A stretch of 64,000 nucleotides of DNA from Acidobacteriaceae bacterium. GTDB lineage: Bacteria > Acidobacteriota > Terriglobia > Terriglobales > Acidobacteriaceae. The stretch is from contig PLHW01000008.1 of the NCBI GenBank assembly GCA_003139095.1, forward strand, positions 98,638-162,637, written 5' to 3'. Below, piece after piece: positions 49,373-58,777 of this stretch. A program made the position numbers and the translations under genes. The number at the start of each line of letters is the position of its first letter. Position 1 is the stretch's first letter. The notes under the pieces are model-generated. The model was not told where the DNA came from and searched no databases. It worked only from the letters and a program-made list of their open reading frames with translations.

Positions 49373-51372
49373 TCGAGCTCCTTTTCCTTTCTTATAGAAC
49401 CAAACCAGACGTAAACACAGAGGCCAATGAAACAGAGGGCCGAGACGGTTTGAGAGACGGGCATATTTTCGTAGAAGGGCGTCTGGATCAAATCTTCGCG
49501 ATACCAGTGGGACAGATGCAAGGCCGCGCCGATCACACCGCCGAGAGCGCCGCCGGCCATCAGGCCTGAGGCGATGATGATGCCACGCTCGCGGATGGAC
49601 TTGCCGTGCTCGCCGCCGATTTTCTCACCCCGCTTGTTGACCAGGTGCGAGAGGAATCCGCCGGCGAGAATGGGCGTGGTGAGTTGGAGTGGCAAATAGA
49701 TTCCGAGGGCGAAGACCATGGACGAGAGCCCGAGCATTTCGAGGACGACGGTGATCATGGCGCCGATGCCGAAGAGCATATAGGCGACGGGCTGGCCGCT
49801 CATGAATCCCGAGACCACAGCTTTGAGCGCGGAGGCTTGGGGCGCCACCAGCACCTGACGCAGGTCGCCGGGAGCGGCTTCTCCGAACTGGTAGGCCTTG
49901 GCGAGGAGGACGATGGTTAACCCCGCGGTGATCGCCGAGGCGACGACCCCAATGAATTTCACTTTTTCTTGCGCGGCGGGCGTCGAACCGATCCAATAGC
50001 CGGCTTTCAGGTCGGTAATGAACTGTCCCGAGGCGCAGAGGGCTACACAGACCATGCCGGCCAGGGCCATGACGAAGAACATACCGGTGGTGCCGGAGAG
50101 TCCGAACTTCAGCAATACGACCGTGGAGACGATGACCGTCAGCAAGGTCATGCCGCTGGCCGGATTGTTTGCCGTAGTGGCAATGGCGTTCGCAGCCACG
50201 GTGGCGAAGAAGAATGCGAAGAGCAGCGTGAGCGCCAGGCCCACGGCGACCACGGTCCACGAAACGTGAAGGAGTGCGAAAAAGACGGCTACTGCGATTG
50301 TGCACAGGACCACGCCGAGGAGGATGGCACCGATGGGAATATCACGGTCAGTGCGATCCATTTGTGGCGCCTCGCCGTGGCGGAAGGCGTGGAGCGCGAT
50401 GCCGAACGATCCGACAATCACACGCAGCGATTTGAGCAGGCCGGCGAATCCAGCGGTCGCGATGGCGCCGACCGCGATGAGGCGCACGTAATTGCGGTAG
50501 ATGTCTGAAGCCGCCATGTGTGAGATGGGGATGGAGGCGGGATAGACGGTGGTATCGCCCATGTGGCTGCCGATGAACCAGATCAACGGGACGAGGACGA
50601 AGTTTACGAGGATGCCACCTGCACAAAAGATCAAGCCGATGCGCAGGCCGATCACGTAGCCAATGCCGAGGATGAAGCCAACTGCGTCGAAATTGAAGAC
50701 CATGCGTCCGCGATCGGCGAGCGAACGCACCACCGGTACGAACTGGAAGTTCAAATATTCCTTCCAGACGTGGAAGGTGGTGACGAAGAAATCGTAAATA
50801 GCGGCGATGCTGGTGGCTTGGAGCAACAGTTTGGCTTGCGATCCTCCCTTTTCGCCCGTCACGAGGACTTCGGTGATGGCGGTGGCCTCCGGGAAGGGGA
50901 ACTTGCCGTGCATTTCGCGTACGAAGTAGCGGCGCAGCGGAATGAGAAAGAGAACGCCGAGGCAGCCGCCGGTCAGGCAGATGAAGACGGTCTGCGCGGG
51001 ATGCGGGTCGAGGTGAAGAATGTAGAGCGCGGGCAGGGTGAAGACGGCACCGGACACCACGGCGGCGGAGGCTCCGCCCATGCCCGTGATGATCATGTTC
51101 TCGAGCACGGTGGAGCGCCGCGAGTAAACGCGCGCCAGGCCGATGGCGAGGATGGAGATGGGAATGGCCGCCTCCATGCCTTGGCCGACTTTAAGGGTGG
51201 AGTAGGCCGAGGCGACGCTGAAGATGATGCAGAGCAATGTGCCCCAGAGGACCGCGCGCCAGGTGACCTCCGGCGGGGCGGAAGAGGCGGGGACAAGCGG
51301 AATGTAGGTTTCGCCGTCTTTTAAAGGCTGGTAGGCGTTGTCGGGAAGGGATTTGGTTTCGAGTTCGGTCAT
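49369..51372 (-). CDS. OPT-family oligopeptide transporter
   Basis: 667 residues from ATG 51372; the frame is open to 51510, but that extension is polar and unlike the family. Around 14-16 helices. Conserved segments include VTWRAVLWGTLLCIIFSVAS, RYFVREMHGKFPFPEATAIT and ENMIITGMGGASAAVVSGAV, typical of bacterial OPT proteins. The family imports small peptides or metal chelates by proton symport. Cotranscribed with the DUF885-like peptidase, which supports peptide uptake and breakdown. A weak ribosome site (AGGAC) precedes the start. Confidence 0.88.
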   Translation of the reverse strand: MTELETKSLPDNAYQPLKDGETYIPLVPASSAPPEVTWRAVLWGTLLCIIFSVASAYSTLKVGQGMEAAIPISILAIGLARVYSRRSTVLENMIITGMGGASAAVVSGAVFTLPALYILHLDPHPAQTVFICLTGGCLGVLFLIPLRRYFVREMHGKFPFPEATAITEVLVTGEKGGSQAKLLLQATSIAAIYDFFVTTFHVWKEYLNFQFVPVVRSLADRGRMVFNFDAVGFILGIGYVIGLRIGLIFCAGGILVNFVLVPLIWFIGSHMGDTTVYPASIPISHMAASDIYRNYVRLIAVGAIATAGFAGLLKSLRVIVGSFGIALHAFRHGEAPQMDRTDRDIPIGAILLGVVLCTIAVAVFFALLHVSWTVVAVGLALTLLFAFFFATVAANAIATTANNPASGMTLLTVIVSTVVLLKFGLSGTTGMFFVMALAGMVCVALCASGQFITDLKAGYWIGSTPAAQEKVKFIGVVASAITAGLTIVLLAKAYQFGEAAPGDLRQVLVAPQASALKAVVSGFMSGQPVAYMLFGIGAMITVVLEMLGLSSMVFALGIYLPLQLTTPILAGGFLSHLVNKRGEKIGGEHGKSIRERGIIIASGLMAGGALGGVIGAALHLSHWYREDLIQTPFYENMPVSQTVSALCFIGLCVYVWFGSIRKEKELE

Positions 51373-51522
51373 GGGTTGAAGGTCCTGGTTGCGGTCATTG
51401 TTGCGGTCATTCTTCTCTCTGGAAACTTCTCCGATCGTTCGATCCGCAATCGACAAAAAGCGCAAATCAGACTGCGGTGCGCGGAGGATCCGGGCGATGC
51501 GATCAAGCAAACGCCTAAGAGT

Positions 51523-52731
51523 TTATCCTGCTTCGCTGGTCATTATGAAGAGCGGTTTCATCTCAAAGCTCTTGTAATGCGGACGGAGGCGTTGCGTGTT
51601 GTAGTGCTCCCTGACATTAACAGTTTTTTTGCTGGCCGTGACGACGTCGATGGGAGTGTTGTCATAGCGGCCGTTGCGCAATACGACGAGGCGGCCGTAA
51701 ATGTGGCCGAGGATGAGGTCGAGAGCGAGATTTCCGTAGGCCATGGGAACGATGGAGTCGATGGCGTCGGGATCGCCGCCGCGAACCAGGTAGCCGAGTT
51801 TCTGGTTGATGATGTCGATGGACTTGCCGTTGTTGAATTTCTTGGAGATTTCTTTGAGTTGCTCGGAGACGAGGTCGCCGATGCCGCCTAGTTTTTTGTG
51901 GCCGTAGGCATCGGTGGTTTCGCCGGAAAAGATCATCTCGCCGCCCTCGAACATGGCGCCTTCTGAAACGAGGACGACCGAATAGCGGCTGGGATTTTTA
52001 TTGCGATCCTGGACCATTAGCTCGGTCAGTTGCTCCATGTTGAACTTGTGCTCGGGAATGACGCAGCGGTTGGCGGCCCCGGCCATGGTGGGGAGCATGG
52101 CGGTGTAGCCGGCGTAGCGGCCGAAAACTTCGAGCACGAGAAAGCGCTCGTGCGAACCGGCCGAGGTGCGAAGACTGTTGGCCATCTGAATGGTGCGGGT
52201 GACGCAGGTGCTGAAGCCGATGCAGTAGTCGGTGCCGGGAACGTCGTTGTCCATGGTCTTGGGAATGGCGACAACCTTAACGCCTTCCTGGTCGAGACGA
52301 ACGCCATAGCTGAGCGTGTCATCGCCGCCGATGGGAATGAGATAGTCAATGCCGAGCCAATCGAGAGTTTTCAAAACCTCCGGCGTGAGGTCGTTTTTCT
52401 CGGCGTGGAAGGCATCTTTGAGGTGGTCGGGAACGCTGGCTTTGCCGACCTTGCTGGGATTGGTGCGCGAAGTGTGGAGGAATGTGCCACCGGTGCGGCC
52501 GGCGCGGTTGACGACGTCTTCGGAGAGCAATTGGAAGTTATTGGTGTTATCCGCGTCTTTGTCGCGGATGATGTCGACGAGACCGCCCCAGCCGCGGCGA
52601 AGTCCGATGACCTGGTAGCCCTCTCGAATGGCGCGAATGGTGACCGCGCGAATTGCGGGATTAAGGCCGGGTACATCGCCCCCGCCGGTGAGAATTCCAA
52701 GAACGCCTCTTTTCGTGCTGACGGCTGCCAT
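51523..52731 (-). CDS. 6-phosphofructokinase, probably PPi-dependent
   Basis: 402 residues from ATG 52731, fixed by GGAGG five bases upstream. PFK signature GILTGGGDVPGLNPAIRAVT near the start and FGRYAGYTAMLPTMAGAANR later. The phosphoryl-donor discriminating positions read GGDDT (135-139; ATP enzymes have GGDGS) and PKTMDND (157-163; ATP enzymes have PGTIDND). Asp plus Lys at these sites is the PPi-type pattern, so reversible phosphorylation of fructose-6-phosphate with pyrophosphate is likely. At about 400 residues it fits the longer PFK groups. The central enzyme of glycolysis; not linked to other sugar genes here. Confidence 0.88.
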   Translation of the reverse strand: MAAVSTKRGVLGILTGGGDVPGLNPAIRAVTIRAIREGYQVIGLRRGWGGLVDIIRDKDADNTNNFQLLSEDVVNRAGRTGGTFLHTSRTNPSKVGKASVPDHLKDAFHAEKNDLTPEVLKTLDWLGIDYLIPIGGDDTLSYGVRLDQEGVKVVAIPKTMDNDVPGTDYCIGFSTCVTRTIQMANSLRTSAGSHERFLVLEVFGRYAGYTAMLPTMAGAANRCVIPEHKFNMEQLTELMVQDRNKNPSRYSVVLVSEGAMFEGGEMIFSGETTDAYGHKKLGGIGDLVSEQLKEISKKFNNGKSIDIINQKLGYLVRGGDPDAIDSIVPMAYGNLALDLILGHIYGRLVVLRNGRYDNTPIDVVTASKKTVNVREHYNTQRLRPHYKSFEMKPLFIMTSEAG

Positions 52732-52894
52732 CTTGCCCTCCGTAGGAGATGATGAACCGGAATGAGACAGGGGTCTATGACGAGTCTCACATTTGGCGGT
52801 GAGGTTGGGGAAGTCGGAAGGCAGAAGTTGAAGCAAGACCGTCAACCCCGGGGGGGGGGCATTTTTACCTTCTAAATTCTGACTTCTAACCTCG

Positions 52895-54154
52895 TCAGAG
52901 CCATAGCAACGGTATGAGGCCGGCTAGCGTGAGGCCGATCAGGAGAGACAGGCTTTGTTTGCCGGTTTTTCTATCGGCGAGGATGAAGGAATAAATGCCT
53001 TTGATCAGGTTGTTGCTGGCGGCGGCGATGAGGACTGCGGCGGCTGCGATTTTGAACGGGGTAAGCGTGCCGGCAGCTTGGGTCATGCCCATGACGAAGG
53101 GAGTTACGTCGGTGACTCCCATTATGGCCGCGAGAGTATTCACGCCGGCTCTGCCAAGGTAGGTAGCGGCCAACTGCGTGGCTACGAGCATGGCAAGGAA
53201 GACCAGCGCGAAGAGAAACGCCGCTGTCAGTTCCAGAGGGTTACCCGGTTCAAACTCGCGCTTAATCTGCGAGTCGACCGGGTCGGGGCGGCGGGACCAG
53301 AACCAGCCGATGGCAATGGCAAGAACCGCGAGGACGACGAAGGCTGGCACCAGCATTGCACCAAGCTGACGATTGAAAAGCTCCAGGAGAACGGCCAGAC
53401 GGATATAGGTCACCCCGGAAGCAATCAAAATTCCGCCGGCGAACAAGTGGGGGCGATCCTCACGAGCGGCGCGGCGCGACATGGCAACTGTCGTCACGGT
53501 GGAGGAGTAGGCTCCGCCCAAAAAGGCGGTGAGGACTACGCCGCCGGTCTCTTTTGTTACCTTTTGCAGGATGTAGCTGCCGTACGAAATTGTACTTACA
53601 GCGACCACCACGAGCCAGGTCTTGAAGGGATTGATGTGGAAGCGGCCGAACTGCTGGTTGGGCAAGGCGGGCAGAATGACGGCCGAGAGCAGGAGGAACT
53701 TGGCGAAGGTGAGGATTTCTTCCGGGGCGGCGCGGCTGGCGAGCTTTTCAAGGCGCGCCTTCAGGTCGAGGAAGAACAGGCTGGCGACGCTGAGGGTGGT
53801 GGCGATCCAGACGTGGTCGTAGCAGACAAGCGCACCGACGAGGTAGGTAGCGAGCCCGGACATTTCTGTAGTTACTCCGGCGGACTCGGAGCGCGAGATC
53901 TTATGCCAATAAGAGAGCGCCAGGAACACGCCGATGACCATGAATCCGAGAGTTACTGGAAGGAATTGAGCGCCCGAGAGAAGCGCGATGGAATAGCCGA
54001 TGAGGCCGAGCAGAGGGAAGGTGCGGACACCGCCGAAGGAGTAAAAGCCGGCGGCAAGTTTGTGCTCCTCGCGTTCCAGGCCGATCAGGAAGGAGAGAAA
54101 AATAACCAGAAGAAGTTTCGCGGCTTCAGGCGGCAACCAGTGGTAGATCTCCAC
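52895..54154 (-). CDS. MgtC/SapB-DUF4010 family membrane protein
   Basis: About 419 residues from GTG 54154 (AAAGGAGG upstream, though 11 bases away); the frame is open to 54271. The N-terminal third (LLLVIFLSFLIGLEREEHKL, TFPLLGLIGYSIALLSG) is MgtC/SapB-like. The rest (FAKFLLLSAVILPALPNQQF, VVAVSTISYGSYILQKVTKE, TAFLGGAYSSTVTTVAMSRR) is the DUF4010 domain. About ten helices. MgtC proteins affect Mg2+ homeostasis and ATP synthase; the DUF4010 role is unknown. Divergent from the VWFA gene. Confidence 0.85.
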   Translation of the reverse strand: MEIYHWLPPEAAKLLLVIFLSFLIGLEREEHKLAAGFYSFGGVRTFPLLGLIGYSIALLSGAQFLPVTLGFMVIGVFLALSYWHKISRSESAGVTTEMSGLATYLVGALVCYDHVWIATTLSVASLFFLDLKARLEKLASRAAPEEILTFAKFLLLSAVILPALPNQQFGRFHINPFKTWLVVVAVSTISYGSYILQKVTKETGGVVLTAFLGGAYSSTVTTVAMSRRAAREDRPHLFAGGILIASGVTYIRLAVLLELFNRQLGAMLVPAFVVLAVLAIAIGWFWSRRPDPVDSQIKREFEPGNPLELTAAFLFALVFLAMLVATQLAATYLGRAGVNTLAAIMGVTDVTPFVMGMTQAAGTLTPFKIAAAAVLIAAASNNLIKGIYSFILADRKTGKQSLSLLIGLTLAGLIPLLWL

Positions 54155-54379
54155 TAGCGGTTCGGCCTCCTTTGGATGGATCGGTGTGATGGAACTTTGC
54201 GACGCTTGGATTCTGCCACAAGCGATGCAAATTGAACAGGCGCCGGAAAGTTCGGGGCGCCGTGTGGGCAACGTTCAGCAGTGTCGCGCATCGAACATTA
54301 AGGGAGCAAGCCAGAGAATCGCGGTCGGTGAATGACAACCGGTGTAGCAATCGGCTATCGCGTTTTAGAGGAGCGATGC

Positions 54380-55327
54380 ATGAACAGAGGAAAGTTTTTA
54401 CTTGCAGCAGTGGTCATGATGGCGCTCGCAATAGCAAGTAGCCAGAGTCTGCGGGCCCAACAAGCTCCGGCTGGGAACGGAGTTCCCGTGCAGATGATCG
54501 TCACGGTTGAGGCGCGTCATGGCTCGGACGTGCCGGATGTGACGCAGAAAGATGTGATGGTGTATGAGGGGCACAATCGCGACCAGGTGACCGATTGGGT
54601 GCCGGCGAGGGCGGAGCACGCGCAACTGGAACTTTTTGTGCTCATCGACGACAGCTCGGGCGGGAGCATCGGCAATCAACTGGACGAGTTGCGCAAATTC
54701 ATGGAGGAGTTGCCGAGTTCCGCGCTGGTCGGAGTCGCGTATATGCAGAATGGCACAGCGAAGGTGGAGCAGAATCTGACGAACGATCATGCGCTCGCGG
54801 CCAAGGGTCTGCGACTCCCGCTGGGTATGGCGGGCGCGAATGCGAGCCCCTATTTTTCGCTTAGCGATTTGCTGAAACGCTGGCCGCAAACCAAGAGCCG
54901 CCGGGAAGTATTGATGGTGACGGATGGAATCGACCGGTACTATGGCAGCGGGGACCTGAATGACCCTTATTTGTCGTCCGCGATCGATGCGGCGCAGCGT
55001 GAAGGCGTGCTGGTATCGGCAATTTACAACCCTAGCGCAGGGCATTTTGGCCATAGTTACTGGCAAGCCTATTGGGGGCAGATGTATCTTGCTGAAATTG
55101 CGGATAGAACCGGCGGCGAAGCCTATTACATTGGCATGACCGGATCGCCGGTTTCGTTTTCGCCGTATTTGAGAGACCTCACTAACCGGACGAATCACCA
55201 GTATCTTTTGACATTTGTGGCGAAGGCGGAGAAGAAGGGGGGATTGCGATCTGTCAAGGTGCGGACGGAAGTTTCCAATGCGGAATTGGTGGCGGCGGAC
55301 CGGGTTTTTGTTCCGGCGGCGCAATAG
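54380..55327 (+). CDS. Secreted VWFA-related protein, acidobacterial type
   Basis: 315 residues from ATG 54380, GAGGAG six bases upstream. Signal peptide ends SLRAQQ. An N-terminal Ig-like segment (VPVQMIVTVEARHGSDVPDV, KDVMVYEGHNRDQVTDW) precedes a von Willebrand A fold with a MIDAS-like DDSSG in ELFVLIDDSSGGSIGN and VLMVTDGIDRYYG. This is the domain family described as VWFA-related in acidobacteria (TIGR03436), of which these genomes hold many. Extracellular metal-dependent adhesion or assembly is assumed. A strong bidirectional terminator follows. Confidence 0.88.
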   Translation: MNRGKFLLAAVVMMALAIASSQSLRAQQAPAGNGVPVQMIVTVEARHGSDVPDVTQKDVMVYEGHNRDQVTDWVPARAEHAQLELFVLIDDSSGGSIGNQLDELRKFMEELPSSALVGVAYMQNGTAKVEQNLTNDHALAAKGLRLPLGMAGANASPYFSLSDLLKRWPQTKSRREVLMVTDGIDRYYGSGDLNDPYLSSAIDAAQREGVLVSAIYNPSAGHFGHSYWQAYWGQMYLAEIADRTGGEAYYIGMTGSPVSFSPYLRDLTNRTNHQYLLTFVAKAEKKGGLRSVKVRTEVSNAELVAADRVFVPAAQ

Positions 55328-55401
55328 AGGGAATGATGCCTCTTTCCGAAACCCCCGGTCGCGATTCTTAGTAGTTCAGAAAAGAAGTTCAGAGGAGAAA
55401 A

Positions 55402-55440
55402 ACTCCCCCGCCCCGATCAATCGGGGCGGGGGAGTTTTTA
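55402..55440. terminator. Bidirectional terminator
   Basis: A perfect stem of about 16 bp (AACTCCCCCGCCCCGA with TCGGGGCGGGGGAGTT) and a tiny loop, flanked by A-run on the left and TTTTT on the right. It separates the convergent VWFA and porin genes and can serve both. Confidence 0.9.
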
Positions 55441-55460
55441 CATGCTTTATTTTGTTGGCG

Positions 55461-57338
55461 TTACGGTAAGTAGTAACGGAATGACGTCAGGAACATGTTG
55501 TCGATCCCGTGAGGGGAAGAGAACAACACCGTGGGGGATTTGGCGAACGTTCCGGTCCAGGCATTCCGGGATACATAGGAGTACTGCGGACCAAACTGGA
55601 GCCTTCCGTGGGGACCGCTATGTACCTTAATCCAAAAGCCCATTGTGCCCTCGATCAGGCTCTGGGTATCGGCGCTGCAACCGGAGAGCGAGCCGAAGGA
55701 AAAGCCGTTGCCGGCAGAAGGCGGGGTTTCCTTGTAGCAGCCCGAGGTGGAGTTGGTGGGAGCGCCATAGCCTACGACGGCACCGCTAGTCGATAGAGGA
55801 TCAACGAGATAGCGGCGTTTTACGTATTCTTCGCCGCCATTCAGGTAAAAGTCGAATCGGGGCATGTGAACTTCGAGGGTGGCCAATCCCTGATAGTTGC
55901 GCAGGGGAGCCAGGGTGCCGTCGGGGTTCACGGTGGAGTCGGGGAGGCCGCCAGTGCCATAGCGACCGATGCCGCGGCCGGTGAGGGCGTGGAGACCGAA
56001 ATCGAAGTGCTTGGCAACGGTGACGCGAGCATTGGCGCCGAAGCCACCCGCGTTGGTGGAGGAGTTATAGGCTCCGAGGGCTACCGACGTGTTTCCATTG
56101 CAGATCGGGTTGGGATTGGTCTCCACGCAGGGATAGACGCGGTCGCGGAAACGGCTGCCGATGGCGAAAATTTCATAGTGGCCAATGCCGGGCTCAAACG
56201 CGGCCTTGAGGATGAAATCCGGGGTGGCATTGAACGAGTAAGTGGCGAGCGGTGTACAAGTTGTAACGGGACTGGTGCCAACCAGCGAGGTGGAACAAGT
56301 GCTGATGCCGTTGTTGTAAGTTCCGCTGCCGTTTCCGGGGCCGCCGAGAGAGAAGTTGGCGGCATTGCCGCGGGCCGAGAAGGTGGTCTGCGGATTTTCG
56401 ATAGAAGCCGCTAACCATAATTTGTTGTTGAAGTTGCGGACGAGGCGGACGCCGGCCTGGCGAGCCCAACTGAAGCCGACGGTGTACTGCGCGTCGATCG
56501 TCATGGGCAGCGCTTCCTGCCGGTTGTCGATGCCTTTTCTGGTTTCCGTGACCAGACTCCACATCTGGCCGCCGGTGAAGCTCCACTCGGGGTTGGAGAC
56601 CTGTCCCCAGACCTGACGCTGACGGAGCGTGTAACTATTGGATTGATTGTTGTTAGAGGTGACGCCGGCAGAAAGGAAGTCGGCTTCGTAGTAGCCTGTC
56701 ATCTTTATGTCGCCAGCTTTACCTTCACCCAACAGGCTGATGCGGGACTGACGGCCGGAGTAGAAGAACTCAGAGACGGCGTTCTGGCCGGCGCCGGGGA
56801 AGTTTAAACTATTGAAAGGAGTGTTGATATCGGCACCGAGGCCGCGATTGCGATACACGGATTCAGCCGCCAGGAAGCCGCCGGGAGTGATGGTGATGCC
56901 CTTATAGTGAAGAGCCATGGGGCTCTCAAACTGCTCGCGGACGTTCTTCTGCGTCTCCTGAAGGGTCATGGCGACATTGGTAGCATTGGACTTAAGGTCG
57001 GTTACGTCGCTCCTGAGGGAACTGACGTATTGCGCCTGGTCGGCGGTCTGGGTGGCTGCCGCGTCGGCCTTGGCCTGAGCCTGAGTGGCTGCCGCCTGGT
57101 TCTGATCGAGCCGCTGTTGGAGGGTCTGGATCTGCTGATCGCGGCTTTGGATCTGCTGACTAAGTTGTTGGATTTGCTGTTGTTGCGTCTGGATGGCGTC
57201 TTTCAACTCATTGAGCTGACTGGCGATTGAGGGAGCAGCCTTCTTTTTGCGGGGGCTCTTCTCAGTCGCCGATTCCTGGGCAAAGGCAATTGTGCCGACT
57301 AACGCCATCGCCAGCGTTGCGGCCAAAAGTCGCTTCAT
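55461..57338 (-). CDS. Coiled-coil outer-membrane porin
   Basis: 625 residues from ATG 57338, chosen because AAGGAG is six bases upstream of it; the frame is open to 57551. Signal peptide ends TIAFAQ. Residues 38-130 are a Gln-rich heptad coiled coil (SQLNELKDAIQTQQQQIQQL, RDQQIQTLQQRLDQNQ), probably trimerising in the periplasm. Residues 140-625 are a barrel with Gly/Asn/Tyr-rich strands (HYKGITITPGGFLAAESVYR, GRQSRISLLGEGKAGDIKMT). The layout resembles DcaP- or OprP-like trimeric porins. The ligand is unknown. A second outer-membrane channel besides the Cyc2-like protein. Confidence 0.82.
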   Translation of the reverse strand: MKRLLAATLAMALVGTIAFAQESATEKSPRKKKAAPSIASQLNELKDAIQTQQQQIQQLSQQIQSRDQQIQTLQQRLDQNQAAATQAQAKADAAATQTADQAQYVSSLRSDVTDLKSNATNVAMTLQETQKNVREQFESPMALHYKGITITPGGFLAAESVYRNRGLGADINTPFNSLNFPGAGQNAVSEFFYSGRQSRISLLGEGKAGDIKMTGYYEADFLSAGVTSNNNQSNSYTLRQRQVWGQVSNPEWSFTGGQMWSLVTETRKGIDNRQEALPMTIDAQYTVGFSWARQAGVRLVRNFNNKLWLAASIENPQTTFSARGNAANFSLGGPGNGSGTYNNGISTCSTSLVGTSPVTTCTPLATYSFNATPDFILKAAFEPGIGHYEIFAIGSRFRDRVYPCVETNPNPICNGNTSVALGAYNSSTNAGGFGANARVTVAKHFDFGLHALTGRGIGRYGTGGLPDSTVNPDGTLAPLRNYQGLATLEVHMPRFDFYLNGGEEYVKRRYLVDPLSTSGAVVGYGAPTNSTSGCYKETPPSAGNGFSFGSLSGCSADTQSLIEGTMGFWIKVHSGPHGRLQFGPQYSYVSRNAWTGTFAKSPTVLFSSPHGIDNMFLTSFRYYLP

Positions 57339-58098
57339 TTTCATCTCCTTACAGACAAAATTAGACACCTGGGGTAAACGGCCCCTACTAATGGTCCGAT
57401 GGAATGCTGTTTCCTTCAGAATCAGACATCGTAAAACCGGGATTGTTAAGAACGGGTGAACGTTTGTTGAATATCCGGTTAATCCGCTTGACCTCAGTCG
57501 TTTAGCTGGGGATGGGTGAGGCTGGCGAAGGGCGGCGCGGAATTTAGTCATTTCATCATCTGATCATTTAGTCATTGCGCATGCTGGAGGGTTTGGCGGC
57601 GACGGCGAGTGGCGTTTTTTTGTTGATCTTTTCGTTAACCTGGAGGTGCTTCATTTTTTACTACTTAAATAGCATGTAGAGACTCTATTTTGTGATATAT
57701 AGAGCGGCCTGTTTTCCGGGAGATGTCGGAGGCGTTTTGGGGTGGTTGGAGCCCAGTCCAGGGCTGGCGTTTTCTTGTAGTGAAGTAGTTTTGAGGGGAC
57801 TGCCGAAACGGAGAATCCCGGCGAACGGGAGCGGCCATGGGTTCGAGATTCGCCTTAGGCCCAGACCAAAATCTTAAACCGCAGAGTTCGCGGAGGGGTT
57901 CATGCGGCATCTGCGACCTTTCTACGGGCGGGATTCGCCGTTGGTTAGTAGGAAGCTATCTCATAATGAACTAGGGAAGTACACGGCCGACTCCCTCAGG
58001 GGCTAAAGCCCGCGTCTTTGTTGGCTGTGGACGGCACCACCAAAAGTCGTGCCCTCCCAAACCCGATTTATGAAACAAGCTTTAGATATTTGGCGATT
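57339..58098. other. Long intergenic region with repeats
   Basis: About 760 bases without a recognisable gene. It contains ATTTAGTCATT-type repeats at about 57545-57575 upstream of the porin, and the second GGGGCTAAAGCC element at 57997. Small open frames lack ribosome sites. Confidence 0.55.
57997..58064. repeat. Dispersed GGGGCTAAAGCC element, diverged copy
   Basis: CAGGGGCTAAAGCC (from 57997) followed about 20 bases on by GGCACCAC-CAAAA-GTCGTGCCC. The same order occurs in the copy at 44387-44459. The hairpin here has one C-C mismatch. Confidence 0.6.
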
Positions 58099-58515
58099 TC
58101 AGCAGCCGTCTTTCTTGCCGAACGCCACTAGACCATTGTCGGTCAGGCCTAAATAATTGAAGGCGCCTTTGCCGATGTTGCGGTTGCTGGCGCGAGCGGT
58201 GAAAACAAAGAAGTCACAACAGTCGCCTTCGCCCGACGGATAGGTGAAAGTCACAGTGATGAGCCCATTGATCACTGTGAAATAGCCGGGATACGGGCCA
58301 TTTTGGCCGTTCAGTTTGGCCTCGCCGCTGTGCGGCCAGCCATAGCTGCCATCGTCGGTAAGGGTCACGCAGTACGTGCCGTTGGAGCGCTGCGACTGGG
58401 TCACAGTCGCCGGCCAATTGCCGGTGTAGCTCTGCGCCATGGCAGCGCTGGTGGTGAGGGCGAAGGCCGCAATTGCCAAGGCCGTCGGGATGAATCTACG
58501 AATGTGTCTGGTCAT
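58099..58515 (-). CDS. Small secreted protein with Cys pair, unknown family
   Basis: 138 residues from ATG 58515 (AGGA about eight bases upstream; an ATG at 58521 is the alternative). Signal peptide FIPTALAIAAFALTTSAAMA, then a compact beta-rich domain YTGNWPATVTQSQRSNGTYC, PYPGYFTVINGLITVTFTYP and SGEGDCCDFFVFTARASNRN, ending KKDGC. Four Cys (GTYC, DCCD, DGC) could form two disulfides. Function unknown. Confidence 0.65.
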   Translation of the reverse strand: MTRHIRRFIPTALAIAAFALTTSAAMAQSYTGNWPATVTQSQRSNGTYCVTLTDDGSYGWPHSGEAKLNGQNGPYPGYFTVINGLITVTFTYPSGEGDCCDFFVFTARASNRNIGKGAFNYLGLTDNGLVAFGKKDGC

Positions 58516-58777
58516 TTTCATTTTCCTGTTCCTGTCTCCCAATCCCTGTCTTCCAAAGAAAGTTGTGGTTACTGTCCTTATGAGAGTAGCTAAGGAAGAC
58601 TCAGCCAGTTGTCGTGAAAATGTAAAACCATTGTAAAAACTCTGAGGGCTTTTGCCAGTGTCTTCCAATCTCTTCGATGCGGTCGGTGTCGGCCCGCCCG
58701 GATGTCGATGGCGTGGCATCATGCTCAGAGTCGATTGATGAGTGAAATCGGGAGTGCACTCATTGAGTTGACCGCGC

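Noticed and set aside
52850-52859. Run of about ten G between pfk and the upstream gene as a phase-variation switch
   Set aside because: It lies outside the coding frames and upstream of a gene with a normal start; nothing suggests frame switching. May be an assembly-prone homopolymer.
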